DNA from: Nelumbo lutea
Lineage: Eukaryota > Streptophyta > Magnoliopsida > Proteales > Nelumbonaceae
Assembly: GCA_022828595.1 (NCBI GenBank)
Contig: JAKGHH010000003.1
Span: 59,819,759 to 59,883,758 of the forward strand
Length of the DNA stretch: 64,000 nt
Direction: 5' to 3'
The notes below the pieces were generated by a model, which had not been told where the DNA came from, ran no database searches, and was given only the letters and a program-made list of their open reading frames with translations. A program made the position numbers and the translations under genes. How positions within the stretch are numbered: position 1 is the stretch's first letter; each line of letters opens with the position of its first letter. Positions 45,701 through 57,700 of this stretch are shown one piece after another.

Positions 45701-48700
45701 CTGACATGATATGTCTCCCATGTACATGTATCTGGGCATCATGGCTGACCTGATAAGACTGATTGATAATAGGGTTGGTTATGTTTATCAAGATATGGCA
45801 AGGACTTGACTGGACAAGGTACCGAATGCAGGCTTTACACTAAAAGTTGAATTATCTGACATGATATGTCTCCCATGTACATGTATCTGGGCATCATGGC
45901 TGACCTGATAAGACTGATTGATAATAGGGTTGGTTCTGGGCCTGTTGTTCCCATACCCTATGGTATCTAGATATTGTTGTCAGTTCAGTATTAGGTCTAC
46001 CCTGATCTTGCTCTGACCAAACCTAACCCATTGACAATCTTAGATTTATGTTATGACTTATGAGAGTTCCTTATTCCTACCATTGTTAAATCTGCCTTAG
46101 TTCTCTTTGTTTCCATGTTTTTCTCGATGCCTAGGATTATCTGGAAGTGGAGGATATTGTGATTCTTCATTTCTTCTCTCTTTAAATACCCCCTCCCCCC
46201 CGCAAGAAATAAAATGCATGTTACTTTAGGACAAAAAACACATGTATCTTGTTTAATCCTTTACTAGAAACATGATGATATTAAAGACTGGGACGTTGTA
46301 AGATTGAACACATGCACCTTCACAGTAATGGACATGAGGGTTTAAATTTTTAATGGGTGGAAATTGGTAGGACTGTCAAAAGTTTCTTGCTGTGAAAGCA
46401 TGTGCGGTGCACTCACCATCAATATTCAATGATCCTTCTCTTATTTCTTATTTGTTTACCCATTTATCTTTTATTTCTGTGTGTGAGAAATCTCAGTGGT
46501 TACTTCACTATAAAAGATGTTATATTCTTACATTTCAAGATAGTAAATGATGTAGAGAAGGTAGATTTGTAAAAAAGAAAAAAAAACTTTAGGCACTGAA
46601 GGGAGTGGGTCCTTGAAAGTTTTCTATACATATATGCAATAACCAAACCAGAGAGCGCTGCTGGCTAGGTGGTTATCATCATTACAAGTAATTATTTTTC
46701 GATATTTATTGTTTTCTTAAACAAAACTAGTAAATGTGCACATATGTTGCACATGGCAATTTTAGATAGTAATAATTATAATAACAATAATAATATCAAA
46801 GATGTGTCTACTTTTTGTAATTTCTTCTATAATCTTTTATATTTTCTATCTAATTTTAAACTTTTATTATTTAATTATGACATTTATTTTTGTATAATAT
46901 GATCAATGTATTATATCATGGATGTCTCCTAATTTTTCTATAAACTTTTCTGTTGTTTTCTATAGCTTTTAGTATTTCTATCTATTTTTAATTTTTCATT
47001 ATTTAATTGTTACATCATGGGTTAACCTTGACTACATTATGGAAAACATTTTCTTTTTTAAGACAAATTTAAATTTTGTATTCCATTTCCACCATCAGTA
47101 AAAATATTTCTTATTAATAATAATAACTTAAACTAGAGAGCGCTGCTAGCTAGGTGGTTTATCTACTTCCCAATCACAAATCTGGAGAACATGGTGGCAA
47201 GACACAATGGTAAGATGGAACTGCCATGGAGATTTGCCCAAAATGGATAAAAATTGCAGATCTGGAGCAGTGATTTAAAAGGCGCGCCTAGGTGCACAGG
47301 CGAGGCGCATTTCAGGTTTGGCGCCTTGCCTAGGTCTTAGGTGCAGCCCTTTCAAAAGGCGCACGCCTGGTGCACCTTGTGCCTCAGCCCAGGCGTGCGC
47401 CTTTTGAAACTTTGATGCTTTTTTGCTTTTTTTATATTTTATTTTTTTATTTTTATGTCTAGCGGCATGGCCTTTGTGCCACGACCCTATTTGGTAATGT
47501 TGTTCATTCATTCATCTTAATAACATATCTTCTTGAAAAGCAATAAAACTATAAAATCATTATTTTTTGTGTGAGAACTAAGAATTTAAGACCTAATGTG
47601 GGCTTGTTTGGGCTTGCCTCGAGGGGCGTGGGAAAAAGGCGGCTCGTAGAATCAGGAATGTAATATGTTTTACATCACATTAGCTACTTGAAGTAATGCA
47701 ATTGAGAAAAAAAAGAGATTGTGGATTTTATATGCTTGAAAATATTTTATATATTTGATTTGATTTTTAAATTCTCATTTGAATATGCTTTACATGTTAT
47801 ATTTATGTATTTTCATATTAGATAATAGGTTTTTTAAAATATTTATTTTAAAATTAAAGTTTATACTTATTAATATTATGTTTAATATATTTTTTAATTT
47901 TTTTTTGAATTTTTGACATTTTTTTGATTTTTTTTTTAATTTTTGCGCCTTGCTTAAAAAGGTGTGCGCCTCGCCTTGTGCCTTGCGCCTCAGGCACCAA
48001 TTGACCCCTCTGCCTTTTTTGTCTTACCTAACCTGAGGGAATTCAATTGTCTTACCTAACTTGAGGGAACTCAAAGGAATAAAAAAACGATGGGAACAGT
48101 TTTATCCCAAAAATATGAAATAAGTGCCTAAAATAAGCAGCCTCTAGATTGCTTTTTTCAAGTACTTATTTTTAAAATAAGCACTTACTCCTTTTTCACC
48201 AAATGAGAATAAGTGCTTATTTGCCACTTATTGTGTGATGCTGTCACTTATTTTAAGTACTTATTCAAATATGTACTTAAAATAAGTGATACCAAACAGG
48301 GGTGAAGTCTTGAGGCTCTCTTTTTCAAAGAGAGATTTTTGAGACTCGATTTGGTATGCCGTATTAGGTTAAAATGTTTTTTTTTTTTCAAATCAAATGC
48401 CAAATGTATATATTACTTAATAATTGCATAAAGTATACAAAACATGTATACACATTTTATTATTGGATCGAACCCTTTGAATTCAATCCACTAGGCAAAC
48501 AGATCACATTTTCTGATCCAATTCATTTCAATAATCGGATAAGGGGTATTCAAATCTGGTACAGTTGGATCAGATTCAAAGTCGAATTGAATCAAGATCT
48601 GGTTCATTTGCATCCCTAGTCAGTAGTCCCACTTAACAAGTATTCATTGTGCATATCATTCTATTATTTGGTGCACTAGGTTTTATTTTTCTCAATGTAA

Positions 48701-51700
48701 AATCATGGTATATGGATTAGAAAATAGATTTCCATTTACATCATGGTACTGTAAATTGATGTAATGATCTACTTGGTAACTTTATTATCTTTTTGTTCCC
48801 TATGGTTAGCTTTACTTAGTGAACTACTTTAATTGTTTAAGCCAATAAATAATAATCTACTAGAAAATTGAATAATAATTCAATAAGTTAGCACATGGTC
48901 CAAGCATTAGTGATCACTGAGCTATTGTTTCAATTGTTTGCATGCCTCATTTGTTATGCACTATCATGAATATATCCATGATTTTTTTTTTGATGAATAA
49001 GAAATGATTTATTAATGATATATCAGAAATGTTACAATATATTCATGTTTTTTTGGGTCATTCGTTTAAGCTGATCATTCAGATATAATTATTTTGACTA
49101 ATGACTTCGATCTTATATTCTAGTAGAAGGTCTGTCTGCTAGTACTTGTTATTATGTTAGATTTTGGTTTCACGAGAATATTCTTGGGCTTTTAATGCTT
49201 ATGTTTGTTATCTGAACTTTGAACTTCTATTAAATGGGCAAGGAATTGTGATTGCTTTCTTCTACAATTAGGATGCTATATGGTGCAGCTGTAAAGCTTA
49301 CAATGTTTGTTCCATTGTGCTGTATAGGAGAAAGCGATGCCACAGAAAAACCTGTAGACCCTATTAAAGTGTATTCTGAAAAGGAGTTAATAAGAGAGAT
49401 AGAAAAGATTGCATCTACTCTTGTACCAGAGAAGGATTGGTCTCTCCGTATAGCTGCTATGCAAAGGGTTGAAGGCCTTGTCTTTGGAGGTTTGTGTATT
49501 ATCATCATGTCTTATCTATTATTTATGATTACAGGAGAAAGTGATGTTAGATTTTGCTTGTTAAAAAATGTTCTATTGGCTTGCTCCTGTATCCTCGACA
49601 TGGAGCAAGTGGAAATATAGAACTAGAAATCATTATTTGTTGGGAGGCTGCTAATCAAGTCATAAACATTTGTTAGATTTTGCTTGTTAAAAAATGTTCT
49701 ATTGGCTTGCTCCTGTATCCTCAACATGGAGCAAGTGGAAAATAGAACTAGAAATCATTATTTGTTGGGAGGCTGCTAATCAAGTCATAAACACTTGTGA
49801 GATACTCCAAAGAAAGTGAAAGAATTGGTCTCTTTCACCTCATGTGTGTGTCCTATGCTCTAAGAATGGGGAAAATGCCAACCACCTTTACTGTTAACTA
49901 GAAATCATTATTTGTTGGGAGGCTGCTAATCAAGTCATAAACACTTGTGAGATACTCCAAAGAAAGTGAAAGAATTGGTCTCTTTCACCTCATGTGTGTG
50001 TCCTATGCTCTAAGAATGGGGAAAGTGCCAACCACCTTTACTGTTCGTACGCTTCTCAAGTATGGCAACATTTTTTCTCCTTGGTTGGGGAAGTGTGCAT
50101 TTCACCCGCTGATGTTGAGGACCTCTTTGGATCAAATGTAATAAGATGCTCAATGCCATGACAGAAAATTTTGTGGCATGTGTGCGAGGGGCAGTTACAT
50201 GGGGATTATGGGGGGGAAATCAATGCTAGAACTTCAATATAAATAGGTGGAGGAATTGATTGAACTCACAATAATAAAATCTGCACATTGGGCTCTGATT
50301 TGTAAAGAATTTAATGGGGTGAATTTCAATGACCTGCTCAGGGGGTAGGTGGAATATACTTGTTTTGCTGGTTTTCATAGCAGTGTGCCTGAAAGGATGG
50401 TGGAGACGTGGAGTGGTTTCCACCTTGGGAATCCTGGGGAATCTGGAGTGGGGGGAGTGTTTAGGGATTGTGGTGGTAATTTAATTTTCAGTTATTTGGA
50501 GGCAGCTGGGTTGGGGAACACTCTAAGGGCAGAATTGACGGCTTTACTTCAAGGTCTGAAACTGTTATTGCAGCAGTGATTAAGGGATTTAGAAGTGGAA
50601 GGGGATTGTTAAACAATCATATTATGGATGAAATCTCAGGACCAAATTCCTTCGCAGTTCAGGCATATGGTAAGGTTGGGTTGCAAGTGCTTTCTGTTTT
50701 TATTTTCTTGTGGGCTTCTGTGAATGAAGTTGTTGTAATTACATGCCACCTGCTGTGAGGGAGGGAGGGGGAGAGATGTAAAGGTACTTTCGAGGTGTTT
50801 TGCCATCGGTCTAATGCAATTTAGAGAACGGAAAGAAGGTCTTCATAATATATGTGCCCTTCTAGCCTCACTCAACCATCTGGAGATGTAAAGAAGGTAA
50901 TTATAACTTCCCTTTTTCTCTATCATCACTCAACTCAGCCTGGAGCAAATGGTATATGTGCTGTTCAGTTTGTAACCCTTACTTTGAAGGTTGGGGGAGG
51001 GGGTAAAAGATAGAAGGTGCCATGTGGGATGTGCAACACCCACCTCTATAAGGTCTTAAGATTAGTTTCTTCCTTTTTTCTAATTTTCAGAGGTAGATCA
51101 TGGGTAATGGTCCTACATTGGGAAATTGGTCATTGGTAGAGCTACTACTTACCCTGCAAAGACACCTGTTGAACTTAGATTCTCATGACATTTGGAAACA
51201 GGATAAATCCAGCTGCTGCTCTGTCAAATCCTTTGCAAGAAAACGTGCTAATTCTACTTCTGTGATTATCCCTCACAAAGTCATTTGGTATCTAAGGATG
51301 GAGAGAGGAAGTGGAAAAGTTATTCAGACAGTGAACAGATGGAAAACTGAACTTGACATCGAAGCGAAGAAACTATTACTTGAGGGTGGTAGAGCCAGAG
51401 GTAAGAATATAAAGGTAAGAGAAGACAGGAGGGCGATGATACTGTTGTTTGAAGAAGCACTTTTATGGTTGAAGGGGTTTATCGATGGGGTACTTCAGTC
51501 GTTCAGAATAGTAGGATGGAAGAATATTTTAGAAATGGAGAGAAAGAGATACGAGGTGGAGCTGAAGTGTAACAGGAAAGGATGGTTTATTACCATCACA
51601 GAATTTTTTGGGGACAGGAAACAAATGGTGTGCTTACCAGAAGGGAAGCAGACACAAGGATGGGCAACATTTGCAGATGAGCTACAAAAATTCCTTGCCG

Positions 51701-54700
51701 CAGTTGAAAACCACCTGCATAAGGAGCGTGAACAGGAACAGAGTGATGGAGTTAGCCCTCCTATTCCTTCGAGCCAGGCCTATAAGCAGACCTCGGTTTG
51801 TTGCGGAAAAGCAATAGCAAGCTCAAATAGGGGGTTGAAGATCTGGTGTGAGGCTGAGCAAGTTGATTGGGAGCGAAGAATGGTGATAACATCCAGCAAG
51901 GATATACAGGATTGGCGGAAGCTATTGAAATCTGTGGTGCATAACCTAAAACTAGAAACTGAGGTTGCCTTGAAGCTGTTAACAGGAAGGCAGTGCTAAA
52001 AATTGAAGATGGGGTAAACAGGGGATTCACAGCATTCGAATGCGAAGAAGGATTGGTTTACAAAGGATTGGTTTACATTCAGAACTGGAGGCCGTTGTTT
52101 AATGAAATGGTACATACCAGAGGAAGTTTCTCTATAAAACTGGTCGGACTTCCTTTCCACCTTTGGAACGAATCAAACTTGGGAAGCATATTTAAGATGC
52201 TGGGTGGGGAAATGGAGGAAATAAAGCTGCAAGATTATCGAGCTGTGGAGGTGAGGATCAAGGGGGTAGAACCTGAATTGCTCCCAAGAACAATCAAAGT
52301 ATTTGTCGATGAGGTTTGGTATAAAGTATGGCTGGTTTTAGAAGTAGAGATGGAGCTCTGGGGGCAAAGAACCAAGGTAGAAGATGAAGATGGCGTGGAT
52401 GGCTGGGTTACAGGTGGCAGACAGGTCTTGGCAAGATAGGACGAAGGGCAGCAAAGGCTTAAAGGGTAAGCTAAAAAGTTGCCAATGGAAAACCAACAGT
52501 CACGCAAGCCTTTAAAAGGTGTTTTGAAAATTTTTAATTTAACTGGAATTTTAGGGGAGTGGGATTCCTTTGCTGACGTGGTTAAGAAAAGGGGAGGGCC
52601 AGTCAAAGGCTTAGTGTGAGCCGGTTTGTCCGAACCAATTGATGGACTGAACCGGCCAACCAAGAAGTCGAGCCTGTGTCCACGTGATTGTTTAAGTAAG
52701 CACGTGGACTAGGATAGGTTGTTTGGGTTGGTAGATGACAATTCTTGTCTATCTTCTTCTTCAAAGAGGTGTTTTGGCATTGATTCAGTCTCGAATAAGC
52801 GGAAGAAGAAAGCCATAGGCTCTCTACAGTGGATTCCACGCCTTGCTCCAGAAATAAATGGGGAAGGTCAACTAGCACAGGACCGGCCAAATCCCAGGTA
52901 TGCAAGAGATTGCTCTGAGGAGAAGGAGAATATTGACGAGGGCTGGATAGACTATCAATCGGAAGAACGAGAAATGGAAGAAGACTCTGACTAACTGTCA
53001 TGCATAGGAAGTGTTGAGTTTGACAAGTTGTCAGTGGAGGAAGTGGCAACAACTTTTAATCTCGGCTCCCTGTTTACAGAAGTTGCAGCTGAAGGAACTT
53101 GTTCAAAATGGCCTGTACATCATGAGACTCTCAACAGAACTGAACACGTCCATAAGGTTTGGGGTGACAGTCCTGGCTCATTCCCAGAAGATCCATTACA
53201 AAAGCCCTATGACAGATAAGATACATATAAGGAAGTATCCGAGACTTCCCAGAAGTATAACAGAGATATACCAGTGGGGGACAAACAGGTGGGTGAGGGA
53301 AGAGTTCACTTATAACGAAAGAGACAGGAGGGCAAACACCTCAGACTTGAGCCAAGGAGTTAGTTGACTCTCACACACCTTTTCCGGACCTGATAGCTTC
53401 TGCTTCGAGTTCCAGTACCCCTCCTTTTTCCCAACAAAACCCAGGTAACTGTGTCCATTCAGCTTTTGCTACTAATGATTGCTCTGTGTCCTGTGTGCCA
53501 GATACCAATCCCAGTCCAAAGGTTGCAGCATGTTTAGGAGTGGAAAGGGGAATTGGTAGAAGTAGAGGTAGGGAGGGTCAGGAGAGTGAGGTTGGAAGTG
53601 GAGGGGAAGCGAGGGTGAACAACCCACAAAAGGAAGGGGCGGAAGAGTCTAGTGGAGAAGGAATCCAGAAGGAAGAAGGTAGTGATGAGAACTTAGGTCA
53701 AGAGGAGAGCAATAAAATGATAGACAAAAGAGAGTTGTCCAGTGAGGATTCAGTGTCAACTTTTGTACAGAAGTTGGGATGTAAATTGAATCCAGAAGGA
53801 AGAAGGTAGTGATGAGAACTTAGGTTAAGAGGAGAGCAATAAAATGATAGACAAAAGAGAGTTGTCCAGTGAGGATTCAGTGGCAACTTTTGTACAGAAG
53901 TTGGGATGTAAATTGAAGGATCCAAATGATCTGAAAGGGTTCTTACAAAGAAAGAGAGAAGAAGTCAAGTCCAAAAGGAGAAAAATTAGTGAGGCTGAAA
54001 GACTGGTGAAGGATGTGGAAGGAGATAAAAGTTTTGGTCTTAGGAAGGAAAGGAGGAAAGGAAACATGTGAGAGTAATTTGTGTAAGGGGTGGAGAATAA
54101 AGTCTAATGAGGATCATAAGCTGGAATGTTAAGGGACTGGGTAGTGCAAGGAAGAGAGCAGTAATAAAAGAGGCCATTAGGAGAATAGATCCAGATGTGG
54201 TGCTGTTACAGGAAACTAAGAGAGCAGAATTTGATATCCAATGGGGGCAAGGAGTGTGTGGAGAGGTAGGGGGATTAGTTGGGTGGCTTTACCTTCTTGG
54301 GGAGCTGTAGGGGGTATTGTGACAATGTGGAAGAATGAGGTAGTTATAGGTTTGGAGGAGTTGATAGGGCAATTTTCAGTTTCCTTGAAATTTAGGCAAG
54401 TGGAGGATGGTTTTGAATGGGTGCTAACTAATGTGTATGGGCCGAATGATTACAGAGAAAGGAGAAAATTATGGGAAGAATTGGTTGACTTAAGGGGACT
54501 ATGGGATGGGCCATTGTGTTTAGGAGGCGACTTCAATGTAATCAGATTCTTGGAAGAAACAAACAGTCCTAGGCAGAGGCCTACCACAAGTATGAGGAGA
54601 TTTAATCAATTTGTTGATGCTTTTGAACTTAAAGAGATCCCACTGTCACAAAGGTGTTATACGTGGTCTAATCTCCAAGTCAATCCAATTTTCTCCAAGT

Positions 54701-57700
54701 TAGATTATTAGTCTCAAATGATTTGGAAGAACATTGGGGGTCTTTGAATTCTAGAGCACTTCTGAGGGTGACCTCTGATTATTGGCCTATTGTACTTTGT
54801 AAGGAGGAGGTGAGAAATGCAGGTCCTGCACCATTTAGATTTGAAAACTTGTGGTTAGAACACTCGGAATTCATAAGGAAAGTTAAAGAGTGGTGGTCAG
54901 AGAGCAACCCAACAGTAGAGTGGAGTGGAATGCGGTTTCATAAAAAGCTACAGTATCTGAAAGTTAAAATCAAGGATTGGAATCTATTAGAGTTTGGGAG
55001 ACCGGGGGAAAGGAAGCATAGTTTGATTACACAAATTGAAGACTTGGATAGCAAAGAAAGGAGGGGTAGTCTAACAATTGAGGATAAGGAACAAAGATGG
55101 AAATTGCGTAAACAGTTAGAGGACTATCTTCTTCAGGAGGAAATAAGCTGGAGGCAGAAGTCAAGATGCAAATGGCTGAAAGAGGGGGATAGGAACACTA
55201 AGTTATCTCGTGCCATGGCAAGTAGCTGAAGGAGAAGAAATTCTATTTCAAGTTTGAAGATTGAAGGGGTAACAATTACTAACCAAAAAGAAATTGCAGG
55301 AGCATTTGTAGATCATTTTAGGTCTATATTTAGAAGGCCCCTAAATAATAGGGTTTGGCTTGAGGGATTGGAATGGCCAACACTGAAGATAGAAGATAGG
55401 GAGTGGCTGGAAAGGAAATTTGATTTGGAAGAGATAAAGGAGGCAGTATTTTCAATGGATAGATCAAAGGCACCGGGCCTTGATGGTTTTACGATGGCTT
55501 TTTATCAAGATTGTTGGGAGTTTCTAAAAGAAGATTTAAGGTTGGTGTTTGATGAATTTCATGCTAGAGGTGTGATTAACCCTGGGCTGAACTCCACATT
55601 TATTGCATTGGTACCCAAGAAAAGTGATGCAACCCATCCGAAGGATTACAGGCCGATTAGTTTAGTTAATAGTCTCTATAAGATCATCGCTAAGGTGCTG
55701 TCCATTAGAATCAGGAAGGTGCTCCCAGCAATCATAGCAAATAACCAAGGATCTTTTGTGAAGGGAAGGCAAATAACAAATCGGATACTTGTAGCAAATG
55801 AGAGTCTAGAGGATTTTAAGAGATCCAGGAGAAGAGGGCTGGTTTGCAAATTAGATTTGGAAAAGGCTTATGACTTGGTTGATCGGTCCTTTTTGTTGGA
55901 GGTGATGATTAACTTTGGGTTTGGAGACATCTAGTGCAAATGGGTGTTGGGGTGTATTAGGAATTATCACTACTCCATTCTGGTGAATGGGACAGTGGTT
56001 GACTATTTTCCAGCCCGGAGAGGGATTAGACAAGGAGACCCATTATCCCCTTTCCTATTTACATTGGTTGTAGAAGTGTTGGGGAGATTGATCTCCAAAG
56101 CAGATTCTATGGATTTGATAAGAGGTTGGAGAGTTGGAAGAGAAAACATAACACTCTTGTAGTTTGCAGATGATACAATTTTGTTTTGTGAAGGAGGGGA
56201 TATCAATAGGATTAGAAATCTTAAGCTCACTATACAACTGTTTGAACAAATGTCAAACCTTAAAGTGAATTTTGAGAAAAGTTGTATAGTTGGAGTCAAT
56301 ATGGGAGAAGGGGAATTATGTGAGTGTGCAGACATTTTGGGATGTGTAATATCGAATTGGCCTCTAAACTACCTTGGATTACCATTGGGAGATACCCCTC
56401 AGAAAGATGAGTTTTGGGCTCCTGTTGTGGAGAGGTTTGAAAAGAGACTTACCAACTGGAAGAAAAACTATTTGTCTTTGGGAGGGAGAATCACTCTAAT
56501 TAGGTTCACACTTGCTAACCTTTTGGTTTACTTTTTTCAATATTTAAGGTCTCGGTCAAGGTGGCTAGCAGGCTGAAAAAACTAACGAGAGGGTTTCTAT
56601 GGGAGCCATGAGAGGAGAAGAAGGACCGTGGGGTTAGGTGGGAGATAATGTGTAGGAGTAAGAAGGAGGAAGGTCTGGGAATTGGGAATATAAGGAGCAG
56701 AAATCTAGTACTACTAGGGAAATGGTTATGGAGATTCTCACTGGAGAGAGAAAGACTTTGGGTTAAGATAGTGGGTAGTATTCATGGGATGGCAGATAAT
56801 GGATGGGATTTTGGGATTCTTGCAAGGACTACAAGAGCATCTCCCTAGAAAGCTATTCAAGCTATTTTGCCCTTGTTCTCTCCCTGGATAAGGTATGATG
56901 TGCACTCGGGTAACCTCACTAAATTTTGGGAACATATTTGGGTTGGGGACTCCGCTTTGAAAGATCAATTTCCAGGCCTTTTTGCTATCTCTACCATGAA
57001 AAATGAACCATTTTCCTCCTTCCTTGTACCTTCTAATTCACCTTCTGGTTTTGGTTGGAACCTGGGTTTGAGAAGAGCTATCAGGGGCACAGAGTTAGAT
57101 TGTCTTTTAGCCTTATTATCCGTTCTAGATGGGGTTTTCCTTGCTCCAACAAAGGCAGATAATAGAATTTGGACTCTCACTCCTTCGGGGTCCTACACTT
57201 GTGCCTTCTTCTTTAAGGCCCTATTACCCCCCTCTCCTATTGGTTTGTCCTTCCCGGTTAAAGAGGTGTGGTGTCAACCTATTCCTCCTAAGGTTGGGAG
57301 TTTTTGTTGGGAAGCCTTCTTGGAAAGAGTTAATACAGGGGATTTACTTCAAAGAAAAAGACCCAATAGATGTTTATCTCCTAACTGGTGTGTCCTCTGT
57401 AAATCTGATGGTGAGTCTGGATACCATTTACTAATTTCTTTTCAGTTTGTTAAAGGCATTTGGGAATGGCTTACTTCTTTGTTTGGGTGCAGGTGGACCC
57501 CTCCTTTGAATGTGCAAAGTTTATTCACATCCATGCCTCCCTAGACAACAAAAAGGGCCAAGATCATGTGGAGATGTGTTAGGGCTGCAGTATGTTGGAC
57601 TGTTTGGGGGGAGAGAAATTCACGGATTTTCTCAGATAAGGAGAGAAGCTTGGAAGCGATCTTGGAGAGTATCCATGTTAGGGTGATACATTGGTTGAAA

